Shown one piece after another: positions 29,234-37,563 of a stretch of 64,000 nucleotides of DNA (position 1 is its first letter; every line of letters starts with the position of its first letter). The notes under the pieces were generated by a model, which had not been told where the DNA came from, did not search any database, and saw nothing but the letters and a program-made list of their open reading frames with translations. The stretch is from NCBI GenBank assembly GCA_024235595.1, contig JACKMC010000009.1:66920-130919 (forward strand). Direction: 5' to 3'. The stretch is from Zoogloeaceae bacterium. Lineage in GTDB: Bacteria; Pseudomonadota; Gammaproteobacteria; Burkholderiales; Rhodocyclaceae. The translations under genes were made by a program, and so were the position numbers.

Positions 29234-31411
29234 TCAGGCCTGTGCCTTGGCGATCTGGCGATAACGGTGCAGCAGCGGCTCGGTGTAGCCACTCGGCTGG
29301 GTACAGCCTTCGAACACCAGCGCGCAGGCTGCCTGGAACGCAACGCTGTCGGCAAGGTTCGGCGCCATCGGCCGATAGGCGGGGTCGCCCGCGTTCTGGT
29401 CGTCGACCACGGCGGCCATGCGTCGCATGGTTTCTTCGACCTGCTCACGACTCACCACGCCATGACGCAGCCAGTTGGCGATATGCTGGCTGGAAATGCG
29501 CAGCGTCGCGCGGTCTTCCATGAGACCGACGTTGTTGATGTCCGGCACCTTCGAGCAACCCACGCCCTGCTCCACCCAGCGTACGACGTAACCCAAGATG
29601 CCCTGGCAGTTGTTGTCGAGTTCCTGCTGGCGTTCGGACTCACTCCACTCGGCCCGCTCGACCACGGGGATCGTCAGCAGATCGGTGAGGAGACGTTCGC
29701 TCTCCGCGGCGAGGTCGAGCTTCTCGATTTCCTGCTGTACTGCCGAGACGTTGACCTGGTGATAATGCAGCGCATGCAGCGTCGCGCCCGTCGGCGACGG
29801 CACCCAGGCGGTGTTCGCGCCGGCCTTGGGGTGGCCGATCTTCTGCTCTAGCATCGCCGCCATGAGGTCGGGCATTGCCCACATCCCCTTGCCGATCTGG
29901 GCACGGCCGCGCAGTCCGCAGTCCAGTCCGATCAACACGTTGCGGCGCTCGTAGGCCTGGATCCAGGCGCTGTTCTTGATATCGCCCTTGCGCATCATGG
30001 GCCCGGCTTCCATGGCCGTGTGCATCTCATCGCCGGTGCGATCGAGGAAGCCGGTGTTGATGAAGGCCACGCGGGCCGGCGCGGCGGCAATACAGGCCTT
30101 GAGGTTTACGCTGGTACGGCGCTCTTCGTCCATGATGCCGAGCTTGACGGTATGGCGTGGCAGCTCGAGGAGTTCCTCGACCCGACCGAACAGTTCGTCG
30201 GCAAAGGCAACCTCCGCCGGACCGTGCATCTTCGGCTTGACGATATAGATGCTGCCACGACGGGAATTGCCCTTGCGCCTCAGGTCGTGGCAAGAGATCA
30301 GCGTGGTCACCACCGCATCGAGAATTCCCTCGGGGATTTCGTTGCCTGCCACGTCGAGGATCGCGGGGTTGGTCATCAGGTGCCCCACGTTGCGCACGAA
30401 CAGCAGGGCGCGGCCATGGAGGACCACCGCCTTGCCGTCGCTGCCAGTGTATTCGCGGTCGGCGTTCAGGCGGCGGGTGACGGTCTTGCCGCCCTTCTCG
30501 AACTCGTCGACCAGCGAACCCTGCATCAGGCCCAGCCAGTTGCGATAGACGACCACCTTGTCGTCGGCATCGACCGCCGCGACGGAGTCCTCACAGTCCA
30601 TGATGGTTGAAAGCGCCGCCTCGACCAGCAGATCGTTCACACCCGCGGCGTCCGACCCACCGATCGCCCCGCTGCGGTCGATCTGGATCTCGATGTGAAG
30701 GCCGTTGTTCCGCAACAGGACCGCATTCGGCGCGGCGGCGTCGCCCTGGAAGCCGACGAAACGGGCCCCGTCGGCCAGTCCGGCCACCGAACCATCCTTG
30801 AGCGAGACCCGCAATGCACCGTCACTCACGGCATACGAGATCGCATCCGCATGCGAGGCTCCGGCAAGCGGTGCCGCCTGATCGAGCACCGAGCGACCGA
30901 ATGCGATGACCTTCTGGCCGCGCACCGGATTGTAGTCCTTGCCACGAGCGGCACCGTCGGCATCGCTGATCGCATCGGTGCCATAGAGCGCATCATAGAG
31001 CGAGCCCCAGCGGGCATTGGCCGCATTCAGGGCGTAGCGCGCATTCATTACCGGCACCACAAGCTGCGGGCCGGCCTGCACCGCCAGCTCGTCGTCCACG
31101 TTGGTGGTGCTGATCTTCACATCCTTGGGAACCGGCATCAGATAGCCGATCGATTCCAGGAATGCGCGGTAAGCCGCCATGTCGCGTACTGGACCGGGAT
31201 TGGCGCGATGCCATGCATCGAGTTCGCTCTGCAAGCGATCCCGCTCGGCGAGCAGCGCCTTGTTCTTGGGCGCCAGGTCATGCACCAGCTTGTCGAAGCC
31301 GGTCCAGAAGCTCGCTACATCGAGGCCGGTTCCCGGCAGGGCTTCTTCATCGATGAAGCGTTGCAGATTGGCGGCAACCTGCAGTCGCTGGCACTTGGTA
31401 CGTTCGGTCAT
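29234..31411 (-). CDS. glcB: Malate synthase G
   Basis: A 725-residue enzyme that condenses glyoxylate with acetyl-CoA to malate. Starts [20 protein letters not shown]. Length and motifs fit isoform G rather than the shorter isoform A: the catalytic-base region ([25 protein letters not shown]), the KPKMHGP segment, the GxGMWAMPD loop and the C-terminal '[29 protein letters not shown]'. It acts with glycolate oxidase (encoded at 51-55 kb) to assimilate glycolate, and in the glyoxylate bypass. It has its own terminator and a long upstream region. Confidence 0.97.
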   Translation of the reverse strand: MTERTKCQRLQVAANLQRFIDEEALPGTGLDVASFWTGFDKLVHDLAPKNKALLAERDRLQSELDAWHRANPGPVRDMAAYRAFLESIGYLMPVPKDVKISTTNVDDELAVQAGPQLVVPVMNARYALNAANARWGSLYDALYGTDAISDADGAARGKDYNPVRGQKVIAFGRSVLDQAAPLAGASHADAISYAVSDGALRVSLKDGSVAGLADGARFVGFQGDAAAPNAVLLRNNGLHIEIQIDRSGAIGGSDAAGVNDLLVEAALSTIMDCEDSVAAVDADDKVVVYRNWLGLMQGSLVDEFEKGGKTVTRRLNADREYTGSDGKAVVLHGRALLFVRNVGHLMTNPAILDVAGNEIPEGILDAVVTTLISCHDLRRKGNSRRGSIYIVKPKMHGPAEVAFADELFGRVEELLELPRHTVKLGIMDEERRTSVNLKACIAAAPARVAFINTGFLDRTGDEMHTAMEAGPMMRKGDIKNSAWIQAYERRNVLIGLDCGLRGRAQIGKGMWAMPDLMAAMLEQKIGHPKAGANTAWVPSPTGATLHALHYHQVNVSAVQQEIEKLDLAAESERLLTDLLTIPVVERAEWSESERQQELDNNCQGILGYVVRWVEQGVGCSKVPDINNVGLMEDRATLRISSQHIANWLRHGVVSREQVEETMRRMAAVVDDQNAGDPAYRPMAPNLADSVAFQAACALVFEGCTQPSGYTEPLLHRYRQIAKAQA

Positions 31412-31947
31412 GGCTCTGGCTCTCTTATCGCAAAAACGGTTCGGTCAACTAGGTCTGAATGGCATTCGTCGTCTGTCTGGCCGCCCAGGCGCTGCGGGGG
31501 TGCTCCGCGCGAGCGACTATTTGACAGTGCGCGCCCCTTGCAGGGATCGAGCGCCGCAGCCGACGAATCGGAAAACCGCTCGTCCTGCACGATCGCCTTG
31601 AATGGAAAATGTTTCCACCAGTGAGGCCGGACCATACAAAACGCGCAGTTTCACCAACCCGAAAGAATGGCGCCGAATATCATCGAGGTCAATACGGAAG
31701 CGGCCGGAAACGGCCTTGTGAATGCATTCGAGCTGCGCCCGGCATCACGGAGAAGGCATTTTCGCTGCCTCGTCGTGATGCGTCGACTGCCGCTGCCGTC
31801 CCGCCCGCATCGCAGCCTCGGAGCAAGGAGCGGCCCTCATCTTGCCAGACGTTTCGTGTTCGAATCTTTCCGGAATCTCGCGAATGCCGATTCGTTGACT
31901 CTGCGAGGGCAAGGCTGCCGACTCCCGATCGCCGAACGGCAAACAAA
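31412..31947. other. Non-coding interval upstream of glcB
   Basis: About 540 bases between the glcB start and the tRNA-Pro terminator. I see no supported gene on either strand. It must hold the glcB promoter on the minus strand. A 15-base inverted repeat, TGGAAAATGTTTCCA, is at 31603-31617, about 190 bases upstream of glcB, and may be a regulator site. Confidence 0.5.
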
Positions 31948-31970
31948 AAAGCCACTCCGAAGAGTGGCAT
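31944..31970 (-). terminator. Terminator of the ispB-tRNA-Pro transcript
   Basis: Stem GCCACTC/GAGTGGC (31951-31957 with 31962-31968) closed by a stable TTCG tetraloop on the minus strand and followed by TTTTTT. It lies about 20 bases past the tRNA-Pro 3' end. Confidence 0.85.
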
Positions 31971-31986
31971 TCTTGTCGGGATACTT

Positions 31987-32063
31987 TGGTCGGGGAAAGA
32001 GGATTCGAACCTCCGGCCCCTGCGTCCCGAACGCAGTGCTCTACCAGGCTGAGCTATTCCCCG
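31987..32063 (-). tRNA. proK-like tRNA: tRNA-Pro (anticodon CGG)
   Basis: A 77-base gene with encoded CCA (31987-31989). Acceptor CGGGGAA, D-arm TAGCTCAGCCTGGTAGAGCA, anticodon stem CTGCG/CGCAG around TTCGGGA giving CGG, and a T-arm with GGTTCGAATCC. It reads CCG proline codons, frequent in this GC-rich genome. It lies 16 bases after ispB, so the two probably share a transcript. Confidence 0.96.
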
Positions 32064-32079
32064 CTCGTTGCAAACCCGG

Positions 32080-33048
32080 CTAGTAGACCCGGGCAACTGC
32101 AAAGTCCGACAATTGTAGCAGCGAGTTTTTGAAATTGGAAGCGGGAACGCACTCAAGTGCGGCAATCGCCAGATCCGCCTCTGCCGCGGCATAGCGACGA
32201 GTCTCCTCGAGCGCTCCCGATGATTTGATAGCTTCCATTACTGCCGCGAAATCGTCTCGCCCACCCACTTCGATGGCATGGCGAACGATCGCCGCCTGCG
32301 CGCTCGTGCCGTGCTTCATCACGTGGATCAGCGGCAAGGTCGGCTTCCCTTCCGCGAGGTCGTCTCCGAGGTGCTTGCCGGTCTGTGCTTCGTCGGCGGA
32401 GTAGTCGAGCACATCGTCGATCAGTTGGAAGGCGGTACCGAGATGCATGCCGAAGGCCGCCATCTGGTCTTCCTGCTCCGGCGTTGCGCCGCCGAGAATC
32501 GCGCCGAGTCGGGTCGCCGCCTCGAACAGCTTTGCAGTCTTGAAGCGGATCACCTGAAGATAGTCATCCACGCCAAGGTCTGCGTCGTGACAGTTCAAAA
32601 GTTGCAGCACCTCGCCCTCGGCGATGGTGTTCGTCGCATCCGCAAGCACGCGCATGACACGCATTTCACCGACGCCCACCATCATCTGAAAGGCGCGCGA
32701 ATACAGGAAGTCGCCGACCAGCACCGATGCCGCGTTGCCGAACAAGGCATTGGCCGTCTGGTTTCCGCGGCGCAGGTCGGATTCATCGACCACATCGTCA
32801 TGCAACAGCGTGGCGGTGTGGATGAATTCGATGACAGCAGCAAGGACGTGATGATCGGTGCCCTTGTAGCCGAAGGCCCCTGCCGAAAACAGGGCCAAGG
32901 CCGGCCTGAGTCGCTTGCCGCCGCTCTGGATAATGTATTCGGCGACCTGGCGGATGAGAACGACGTCGGAATGCAGACGTTGGCGAATGACCGCATCGAC
33001 AGCCTTCATATCGGCATCAATCGGCGAATAGAGCTGCGCTAGAGACAC
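32080..33048 (-). CDS. ispB: All-trans polyprenyl (octaprenyl) diphosphate synthase
   Basis: A 322-residue isoprenyl chain elongase for the ubiquinone side chain. Starts MSLAQLYSPIDADMKAVD. The GGKRLRP motif (43-49) and the two Asp-rich motifs LLHDDVVDESDLRRG (84-88 core) and QLIDDVLDY (near 212) are all present. Length equals E. coli IspB within a residue. In many relatives it is divergent from rplU-rpmA; here that pair is 26 kb away, a local rearrangement. Chain length cannot be read from sequence alone. Confidence 0.95.
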   Translation of the reverse strand: MSLAQLYSPIDADMKAVDAVIRQRLHSDVVLIRQVAEYIIQSGGKRLRPALALFSAGAFGYKGTDHHVLAAVIEFIHTATLLHDDVVDESDLRRGNQTANALFGNAASVLVGDFLYSRAFQMMVGVGEMRVMRVLADATNTIAEGEVLQLLNCHDADLGVDDYLQVIRFKTAKLFEAATRLGAILGGATPEQEDQMAAFGMHLGTAFQLIDDVLDYSADEAQTGKHLGDDLAEGKPTLPLIHVMKHGTSAQAAIVRHAIEVGGRDDFAAVMEAIKSSGALEETRRYAAAEADLAIAALECVPASNFKNSLLQLSDFAVARVY

Positions 33049-33111
33049 GGTGTGGGGCTGAAAGGAAAACCGCGATGGTATGGGTCCAGTACGAGTGGCG
33101 TCAAGGCGCGC

Positions 33112-33876
33112 TCAATTTGCGACATGATCGCTCGGCAGCAGCAGGTCGGGGCGGTCGGTCACCAGCGCATCGGCGCCTGCGGTCCACCAGCGTCGGGCGC
33201 GGCCGGGATCGTTCTCGGTGTAGCCGAGCACGAACAGCCCCGCAGCCTTGAGCGCCTCGATCCGTGCTTCCGTCCAGGCATCGACATTGGCATGCAGGCA
33301 CACGCAGCCAAGCCGTCGGCAGCGTTCGATGGCATCGGTGGGGATCTCCTCGACCAGCAGGCCAAAGGACAGGCGCGGCGCCGTCTGTCGGGCCGCGATC
33401 AGGGCGGTCTCGGAAAACGAGGAAAGCAAGGGCTTGCCATTCGCCCCCCCCCACAAGCGTTGCGAGAGGCTGGCGACCAGCGCACCGGTCTCGGCCTCGA
33501 AGCCTCGCGCGGGCTTGATTTCCACATTGGCGCTCATGCCGAGCTCGATGCAGAGCCGCGCCGCGGCTTCGAAAGTCGGCAAAGCCTCACCCGAGAATGC
33601 CTTGCCGTGCTTGCAACCCGCATCGAGACGGGCCAACTCCCCACTGCTCAGTCCGGCCACTCGCCCGCTGCCGTTGGTGGTCCGATCGACCGTCTCGTCA
33701 TGAATAAGGACCGGGACCGAATCGAGCGACAGCATCACGTCGAACTCCACCCCGGAGCAGCCGAGGGCTGCGGCGAGACGGATGCCTGCAAGCGTATTCT
33801 CCGGCGCCAGGGCACCGCCGCCGCGATGGGCGAACAGGGCCGGCCAGGGCCAGGGCCCGAGGGAGTCGCCGCTCAT
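33112..33876 (-). CDS. ugpQ: Glycerophosphodiester phosphodiesterase
   Basis: A 254-residue cytoplasmic GDPD-family enzyme that splits glycerophosphodiesters to glycerol 3-phosphate and an alcohol. Motifs: LFAHRGG (His17, Arg18), PENTLAG, GVEFDVMLSLD (Glu44, Asp46) and IHDETVDRTTNGSG (His59). There is no signal peptide, which fits UgpQ rather than GlpQ. It starts six bases after the solute-binding protein stop, so the two are co-expressed. Note that no ABC permease genes are nearby. Confidence 0.94.
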   Translation of the reverse strand: MSGDSLGPWPWPALFAHRGGGALAPENTLAGIRLAAALGCSGVEFDVMLSLDSVPVLIHDETVDRTTNGSGRVAGLSSGELARLDAGCKHGKAFSGEALPTFEAAARLCIELGMSANVEIKPARGFEAETGALVASLSQRLWGGANGKPLLSSFSETALIAARQTAPRLSFGLLVEEIPTDAIERCRRLGCVCLHANVDAWTEARIEALKAAGLFVLGYTENDPGRARRWWTAGADALVTDRPDLLLPSDHVAN

Positions 33877-33882
33877 CTTGAC

Positions 33883-35172
33883 TCAACAACCGTCACAGCG
33901 ACCTCCCGAACGCACAACCGCGTTGTCGAGCGCCTGCTTGGCCGCCTTGCTGTCTGCCCACACGTCGTGCAACTCTTCGGAAAGAATCTTTCGCACCGCG
34001 ACGCTCCCCGGATACGCCGAAGCCCGTGAACTTGCCGTCACCGGACGGTTCGTGAGCTGGCTTACCGCGACTTTGATGCTCGCCATCTCCGGCTGCAGCA
34101 ATTCACTGTCCGAGGCCAGCAGTCCCGCACGATTGAGCGGCAGGTAGCCACTGTCACGCTGCCAACCGACCTGCGCCTCCGGACTGAGCCAGTAGCTCAC
34201 CAGGCGGGCGACGCCAAGGTAGTCCTGCTTGTTGAGCCCTTCGGCGACCCACAGCGAGGCGCCGTCGGCCAGGGTGTTCTGCGGCGCCCCGGGATAACCC
34301 TCGTGGTAGGGCAGGCGCGCAACAGCGACTTCGAAGCCGGTCTTGTCGCGAAACTCCGCATAGGCGGCCGACGAGGCCGTCAGCACCGCACATTCGCCGC
34401 TCGCGAATCGCCGCTCCGCTTCACCCTCGGCATCGAACAGCTGCAGGTAGCGAGCCCGGTACCAGCTCGCCATCTTGGCGATGTGCTTGACCTGAAGCAT
34501 GCCGTTGGTGGCAAGGGTTTCCTTTTTCCCGTTCATTCGAACGGTCGGCTCATTGTGCCAGGCGCTGGTGTTGTCGATGAGGATCCAGTCCGGATCGGCC
34601 GAGGTGTACGGACAGGCGAAGCCCGCATCCATCAGTCGCCCGAGGAGGTTCTGAAGGTCATCCCAGGTCTCGGGCACCGGCTCCGATTCCGCGCCGATCT
34701 CCCTCAGCGCCTGCTTGTTGAGGTACATCACCGGCGTGGCCAGCGCCACCGGCAGCGCCAGCAAGCGCCCGCGTGAATCGATTGGCGTAGGGGTTACGAA
34801 GGCCTGGGGCTTGAAGGTCTTGAGCGCCAGCCCGGCTCCTGCCATGACCCGGTATAGGGAGCGGTAGCGGGGCTTTCCGGTGAGGAAACGCTCCTGCTCG
34901 GCATCGCCCAGCAGCAACATCGCGGGCAGCTTGCCCTGCGACCAGTCACGCTCGCTCAGCACAACCCGTTGCGCAGGCCCGCTGGCGTTGTAGGCATCGA
35001 CCAGACGCTGCAACTGCGCCGCCTTGGATGGATTCAGGTGGTGAACGATTTCAAGTTCACTGGCCTGCTGTGGCGGCTTTCCGGCCGCGCCGGCGAGCCC
35101 GGCAAGAAAGAAGCATGACGCAAGTAGAAAGCTCGCGCGCACGGCGCGGCCCAGCGGTTCAAAGGTGCTCAT
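33883..35172 (-). CDS. ugpB: UgpB-like periplasmic solute-binding protein
   Basis: A 429-residue extracellular solute-binding protein (family 1). I start it at 35172 (MSTFEPLGR), which has GGAG four bases upstream; an ATG 12 bases earlier lacks a site. A signal peptide ends near residue 30 (GLAGAAG). The mature part has the UgpB-like pattern 'IVHHLNPSKAAQLQRLVDAYNAS', 'MYLNKQALREIGAE', 'PETWDDLQNLLGRLMDAG' and 'WHNEPTVRMNGK'. The family binds glycerol 3-phosphate or glycerophosphocholine. The C-terminus is odd: it ends GGRCDGC. The permease and ATPase are absent here; ugpQ follows. Confidence 0.88.
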   Translation of the reverse strand: MSTFEPLGRAVRASFLLASCFFLAGLAGAAGKPPQQASELEIVHHLNPSKAAQLQRLVDAYNASGPAQRVVLSERDWSQGKLPAMLLLGDAEQERFLTGKPRYRSLYRVMAGAGLALKTFKPQAFVTPTPIDSRGRLLALPVALATPVMYLNKQALREIGAESEPVPETWDDLQNLLGRLMDAGFACPYTSADPDWILIDNTSAWHNEPTVRMNGKKETLATNGMLQVKHIAKMASWYRARYLQLFDAEGEAERRFASGECAVLTASSAAYAEFRDKTGFEVAVARLPYHEGYPGAPQNTLADGASLWVAEGLNKQDYLGVARLVSYWLSPEAQVGWQRDSGYLPLNRAGLLASDSELLQPEMASIKVAVSQLTNRPVTASSRASAYPGSVAVRKILSEELHDVWADSKAAKQALDNAVVRSGGRCDGC

Positions 35173-35330
35173 GGCACTCCACATCGAGTGAGTCAGGCGA
35201 CGATTATCCCTGAAACCGGAACTCGATGCGGGCCACGAAGCATCGCACCTGATGCGGGGCGGTCACGGTCAAGTTTTCGCCCTGCGCGACGTTACAGGAA
35301 ATTATCACTGCGTCACGCGAGCAAGATGAA

Positions 35331-35756
35331 ATGACCACGAAAGCGCTCTTCGCAATGCTACTGTGCCTGTGGGCACTCGCAGGCTGCGAGCAGTTGGGCA
35401 TTCCGGATCCAGCCAAGGAGGCGGCGGCGGCCGCCGACGAGGGAAAGGCCGTGGGCGCGGCATGTCGCCATTCGGGGCGAGCCCTCGAGGACTGCTACGC
35501 GCTCAACCCTGGTGCGCCAAAAGCCGCTGTATTCGACGGCTGGCGGTCGATGAACGATTACATGGTGGAAAACAAGCTCGAAATCGTGCCCCCCACCCTG
35601 CCACCGACGACGATGGCCCTGCCTTCGCGCAAACCCCAGGCCGAAAGCCATGCCGACGCTGAAAAGACGGCCGACGAAGCGCATCCGGTGGTCAAGGAAA
35701 ACCGCATCGAGACGCGCCGCTCGACGCTGCGCACTCGCCGCGACGCAGGTCACTAG
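35331..35756 (+). CDS. Small predicted lipoprotein of unknown function
   Basis: A 141-residue protein with a signal peptide and lipobox LWALAGC (Cys19). The mature part is Ala-rich at first, has two Cys (residues 45 and 55) in AACRHSGRALEDCYALNPGAP, which may form a disulfide, and then a short helical motif (AAVFDGWRSMNDYMVENKLE), followed by a Pro-rich and charged tail. I do not recognise a family. It is divergent from ugpB and convergent with the EAL-protein gene. Confidence 0.75.
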   Translation: MTTKALFAMLLCLWALAGCEQLGIPDPAKEAAAAADEGKAVGAACRHSGRALEDCYALNPGAPKAAVFDGWRSMNDYMVENKLEIVPPTLPPTTMALPSRKPQAESHADAEKTADEAHPVVKENRIETRRSTLRTRRDAGH

Positions 35757-35769
35757 CACGCTGGTGCGC

Positions 35770-37563
35770 TCAGGACGATCTGGCGCGATACCAGGTGACG
35801 AATTCGTCGAGCGGCATGGGCCGCGCGAGCAGGTACCCCTGCAACAGATCGCACCCCGATTCCGCCAGGACCGCCCGCGTGGCTTCATCCTCGACCCCCT
35901 CCGCGACCACGCGCAGGCCGAAACCATGGCCGAGTCGAATCACCGCATCGACGATCGCACGATCGCGTTCCGAGCGATCGAGCTGGCGCACGAACAACTG
36001 GTCGATCTTGAGCTCCGAGACCGGCAGGTTTCGAAGGTAGGCCAGTGACGAGAAACCGGTACCGAAGTCGTCGAGGGCAACGTCGCAGCCGAGCTCCCTC
36101 AGACGTACGATCACCTGGCGCACCCGCACCTCGTCGGAGAGCAGCGCCGTCTCGGTAATCTCGAGCGTGAGTTGCGAGGGATTCACACGCCAGGTGCGCA
36201 GGCCCTGGCTGATCAGGTCGGGCAGTTCCTCGTCGCGCATGTCGGCCGCGGTCAGATTCAGGGACAGGCGCAACGCCATGCCCTGGGCGGTGAGCTCGCT
36301 GATCATCCGCACGGAATGCATGATCAGCCAGCGCGAGAGCTGGGGCAGCACGCCGAGCCGGTCGGCCAGCAGGATCACTTCGGGCGGCGCCACCGCATCA
36401 CCCGAGTCGCGATACCAGCGCAACAACAGTTCGGCCGACTCGCAACGGCCGCTCCGAGTATCGAGCTGCGGCTGCAGCACCAGTTCGAACTGCTGAAGCT
36501 GCAGGGCACGGATGAAATCGCGCTCCTGGTCCACGTAGACCTGGACCGTTGCGGCAATGTCTTCGCGATAGTCCTCGAATCCCCGCCCGGTCTGGCGCGC
36601 GACCACCAGGGCTATGCGCGCGGCATGTTCCAGGGTCTCGGGATCGGTGCCGTGTTCGGGGCCAACCGCCCCGCCCGCGGCGATTCTCCCCCGCAATTGC
36701 CGCAGTTCGCCGTCGAGCAGCGATTCGCAGACCTCGACGAGACGGTTGGCTGCCAGCCTGACCTGCGCGGGACTGCGCAGGGCCGGCATGAGCAGGGACC
36801 ATTCGTTGTCGCCAGTCGCGCACAGCAGGTCACCCGGTCTCACCACATCGCGCAGCGCGTCCGCGATCATCAAACGCAGCCGATCCTGGTCCGGCACTGG
36901 CAGATGCTGGACGGCCACACCCCATTCGAGGGTCAACACAACAAGTCCAATGCGCACGCTGTCGGACGCGGTGTCGAGCCAGCTGCCGAGCAGACGCATG
37001 AACCGATGCCGGTTGGGCAGGCCGGTGACCTCGTCGATTTCCTCGAGCCGCGCCCGCAGGCGCTGCTCGCGACGAATGGTCGAAGAGCTCAACACCGCGG
37101 CAACCCCCAGCATCAGGCGCTCCAGCGCGAACAGGATATCCACCTCGAGCTGATAGACGACCGCCCGCTCACCCACCAGGCGCCGCCCCGCTGCAGCGAG
37201 CGTCGCGGCACAGGCTTCGAGCACGAACCCCACGTCGGAGCCCGAGTCACAACAGCCCAGCCACAGCCGCAGCAGCCTGCCAATCCAGTCCGGATCGCCC
37301 GCCCAGGCTTCGGCACGCAGGAGTTCGGCGCAAAAAAGCGCTTCGCCAGCAGCAGCCGATTCCGATGCGCTGGAGAGACGGCCTCGCGCTGCCATCAGCA
37401 CCGCGAACTCCGCGGACAGCTCCTTGGGGTCCACCACCTTGGCGAAGGCGCGGATTGCGGCAAGTTCGGCAATGTCGATTCCGAATCGCTCCCGCAAGGC
37501 CGCCAACGCCTCCGAATCGAAGCGGTCGACTTCTTCCTGAATCGCCGCCGTGATGGCATTCAT
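35770..37563 (-). CDS. Degenerate-GGDEF plus EAL-domain protein (c-di-GMP phosphodiesterase candidate)
   Basis: A 597-residue cytoplasmic protein in three parts. Residues 1-165 form a helical N-terminal domain I do not recognise, perhaps a sensor. Residues 172-330 are a GGDEF-like domain whose active site is replaced (TGDNEW at 250-255), so it cannot make c-di-GMP but might bind GTP. Residues 350-595 are an EAL domain: SAELLLRW (EAL changed to ELL, with the Glu378 kept), LEITET, DDFGTG (498-503), the ELKID Lys and VVAEGVE. The catalytic residues look complete. It overlaps the HD-GYP gene by four bases, so the pair is one operon. Confidence 0.92.
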   Translation of the reverse strand: MNAITAAIQEEVDRFDSEALAALRERFGIDIAELAAIRAFAKVVDPKELSAEFAVLMAARGRLSSASESAAAGEALFCAELLRAEAWAGDPDWIGRLLRLWLGCCDSGSDVGFVLEACAATLAAAGRRLVGERAVVYQLEVDILFALERLMLGVAAVLSSSTIRREQRLRARLEEIDEVTGLPNRHRFMRLLGSWLDTASDSVRIGLVVLTLEWGVAVQHLPVPDQDRLRLMIADALRDVVRPGDLLCATGDNEWSLLMPALRSPAQVRLAANRLVEVCESLLDGELRQLRGRIAAGGAVGPEHGTDPETLEHAARIALVVARQTGRGFEDYREDIAATVQVYVDQERDFIRALQLQQFELVLQPQLDTRSGRCESAELLLRWYRDSGDAVAPPEVILLADRLGVLPQLSRWLIMHSVRMISELTAQGMALRLSLNLTAADMRDEELPDLISQGLRTWRVNPSQLTLEITETALLSDEVRVRQVIVRLRELGCDVALDDFGTGFSSLAYLRNLPVSELKIDQLFVRQLDRSERDRAIVDAVIRLGHGFGLRVVAEGVEDEATRAVLAESGCDLLQGYLLARPMPLDEFVTWYRARSS

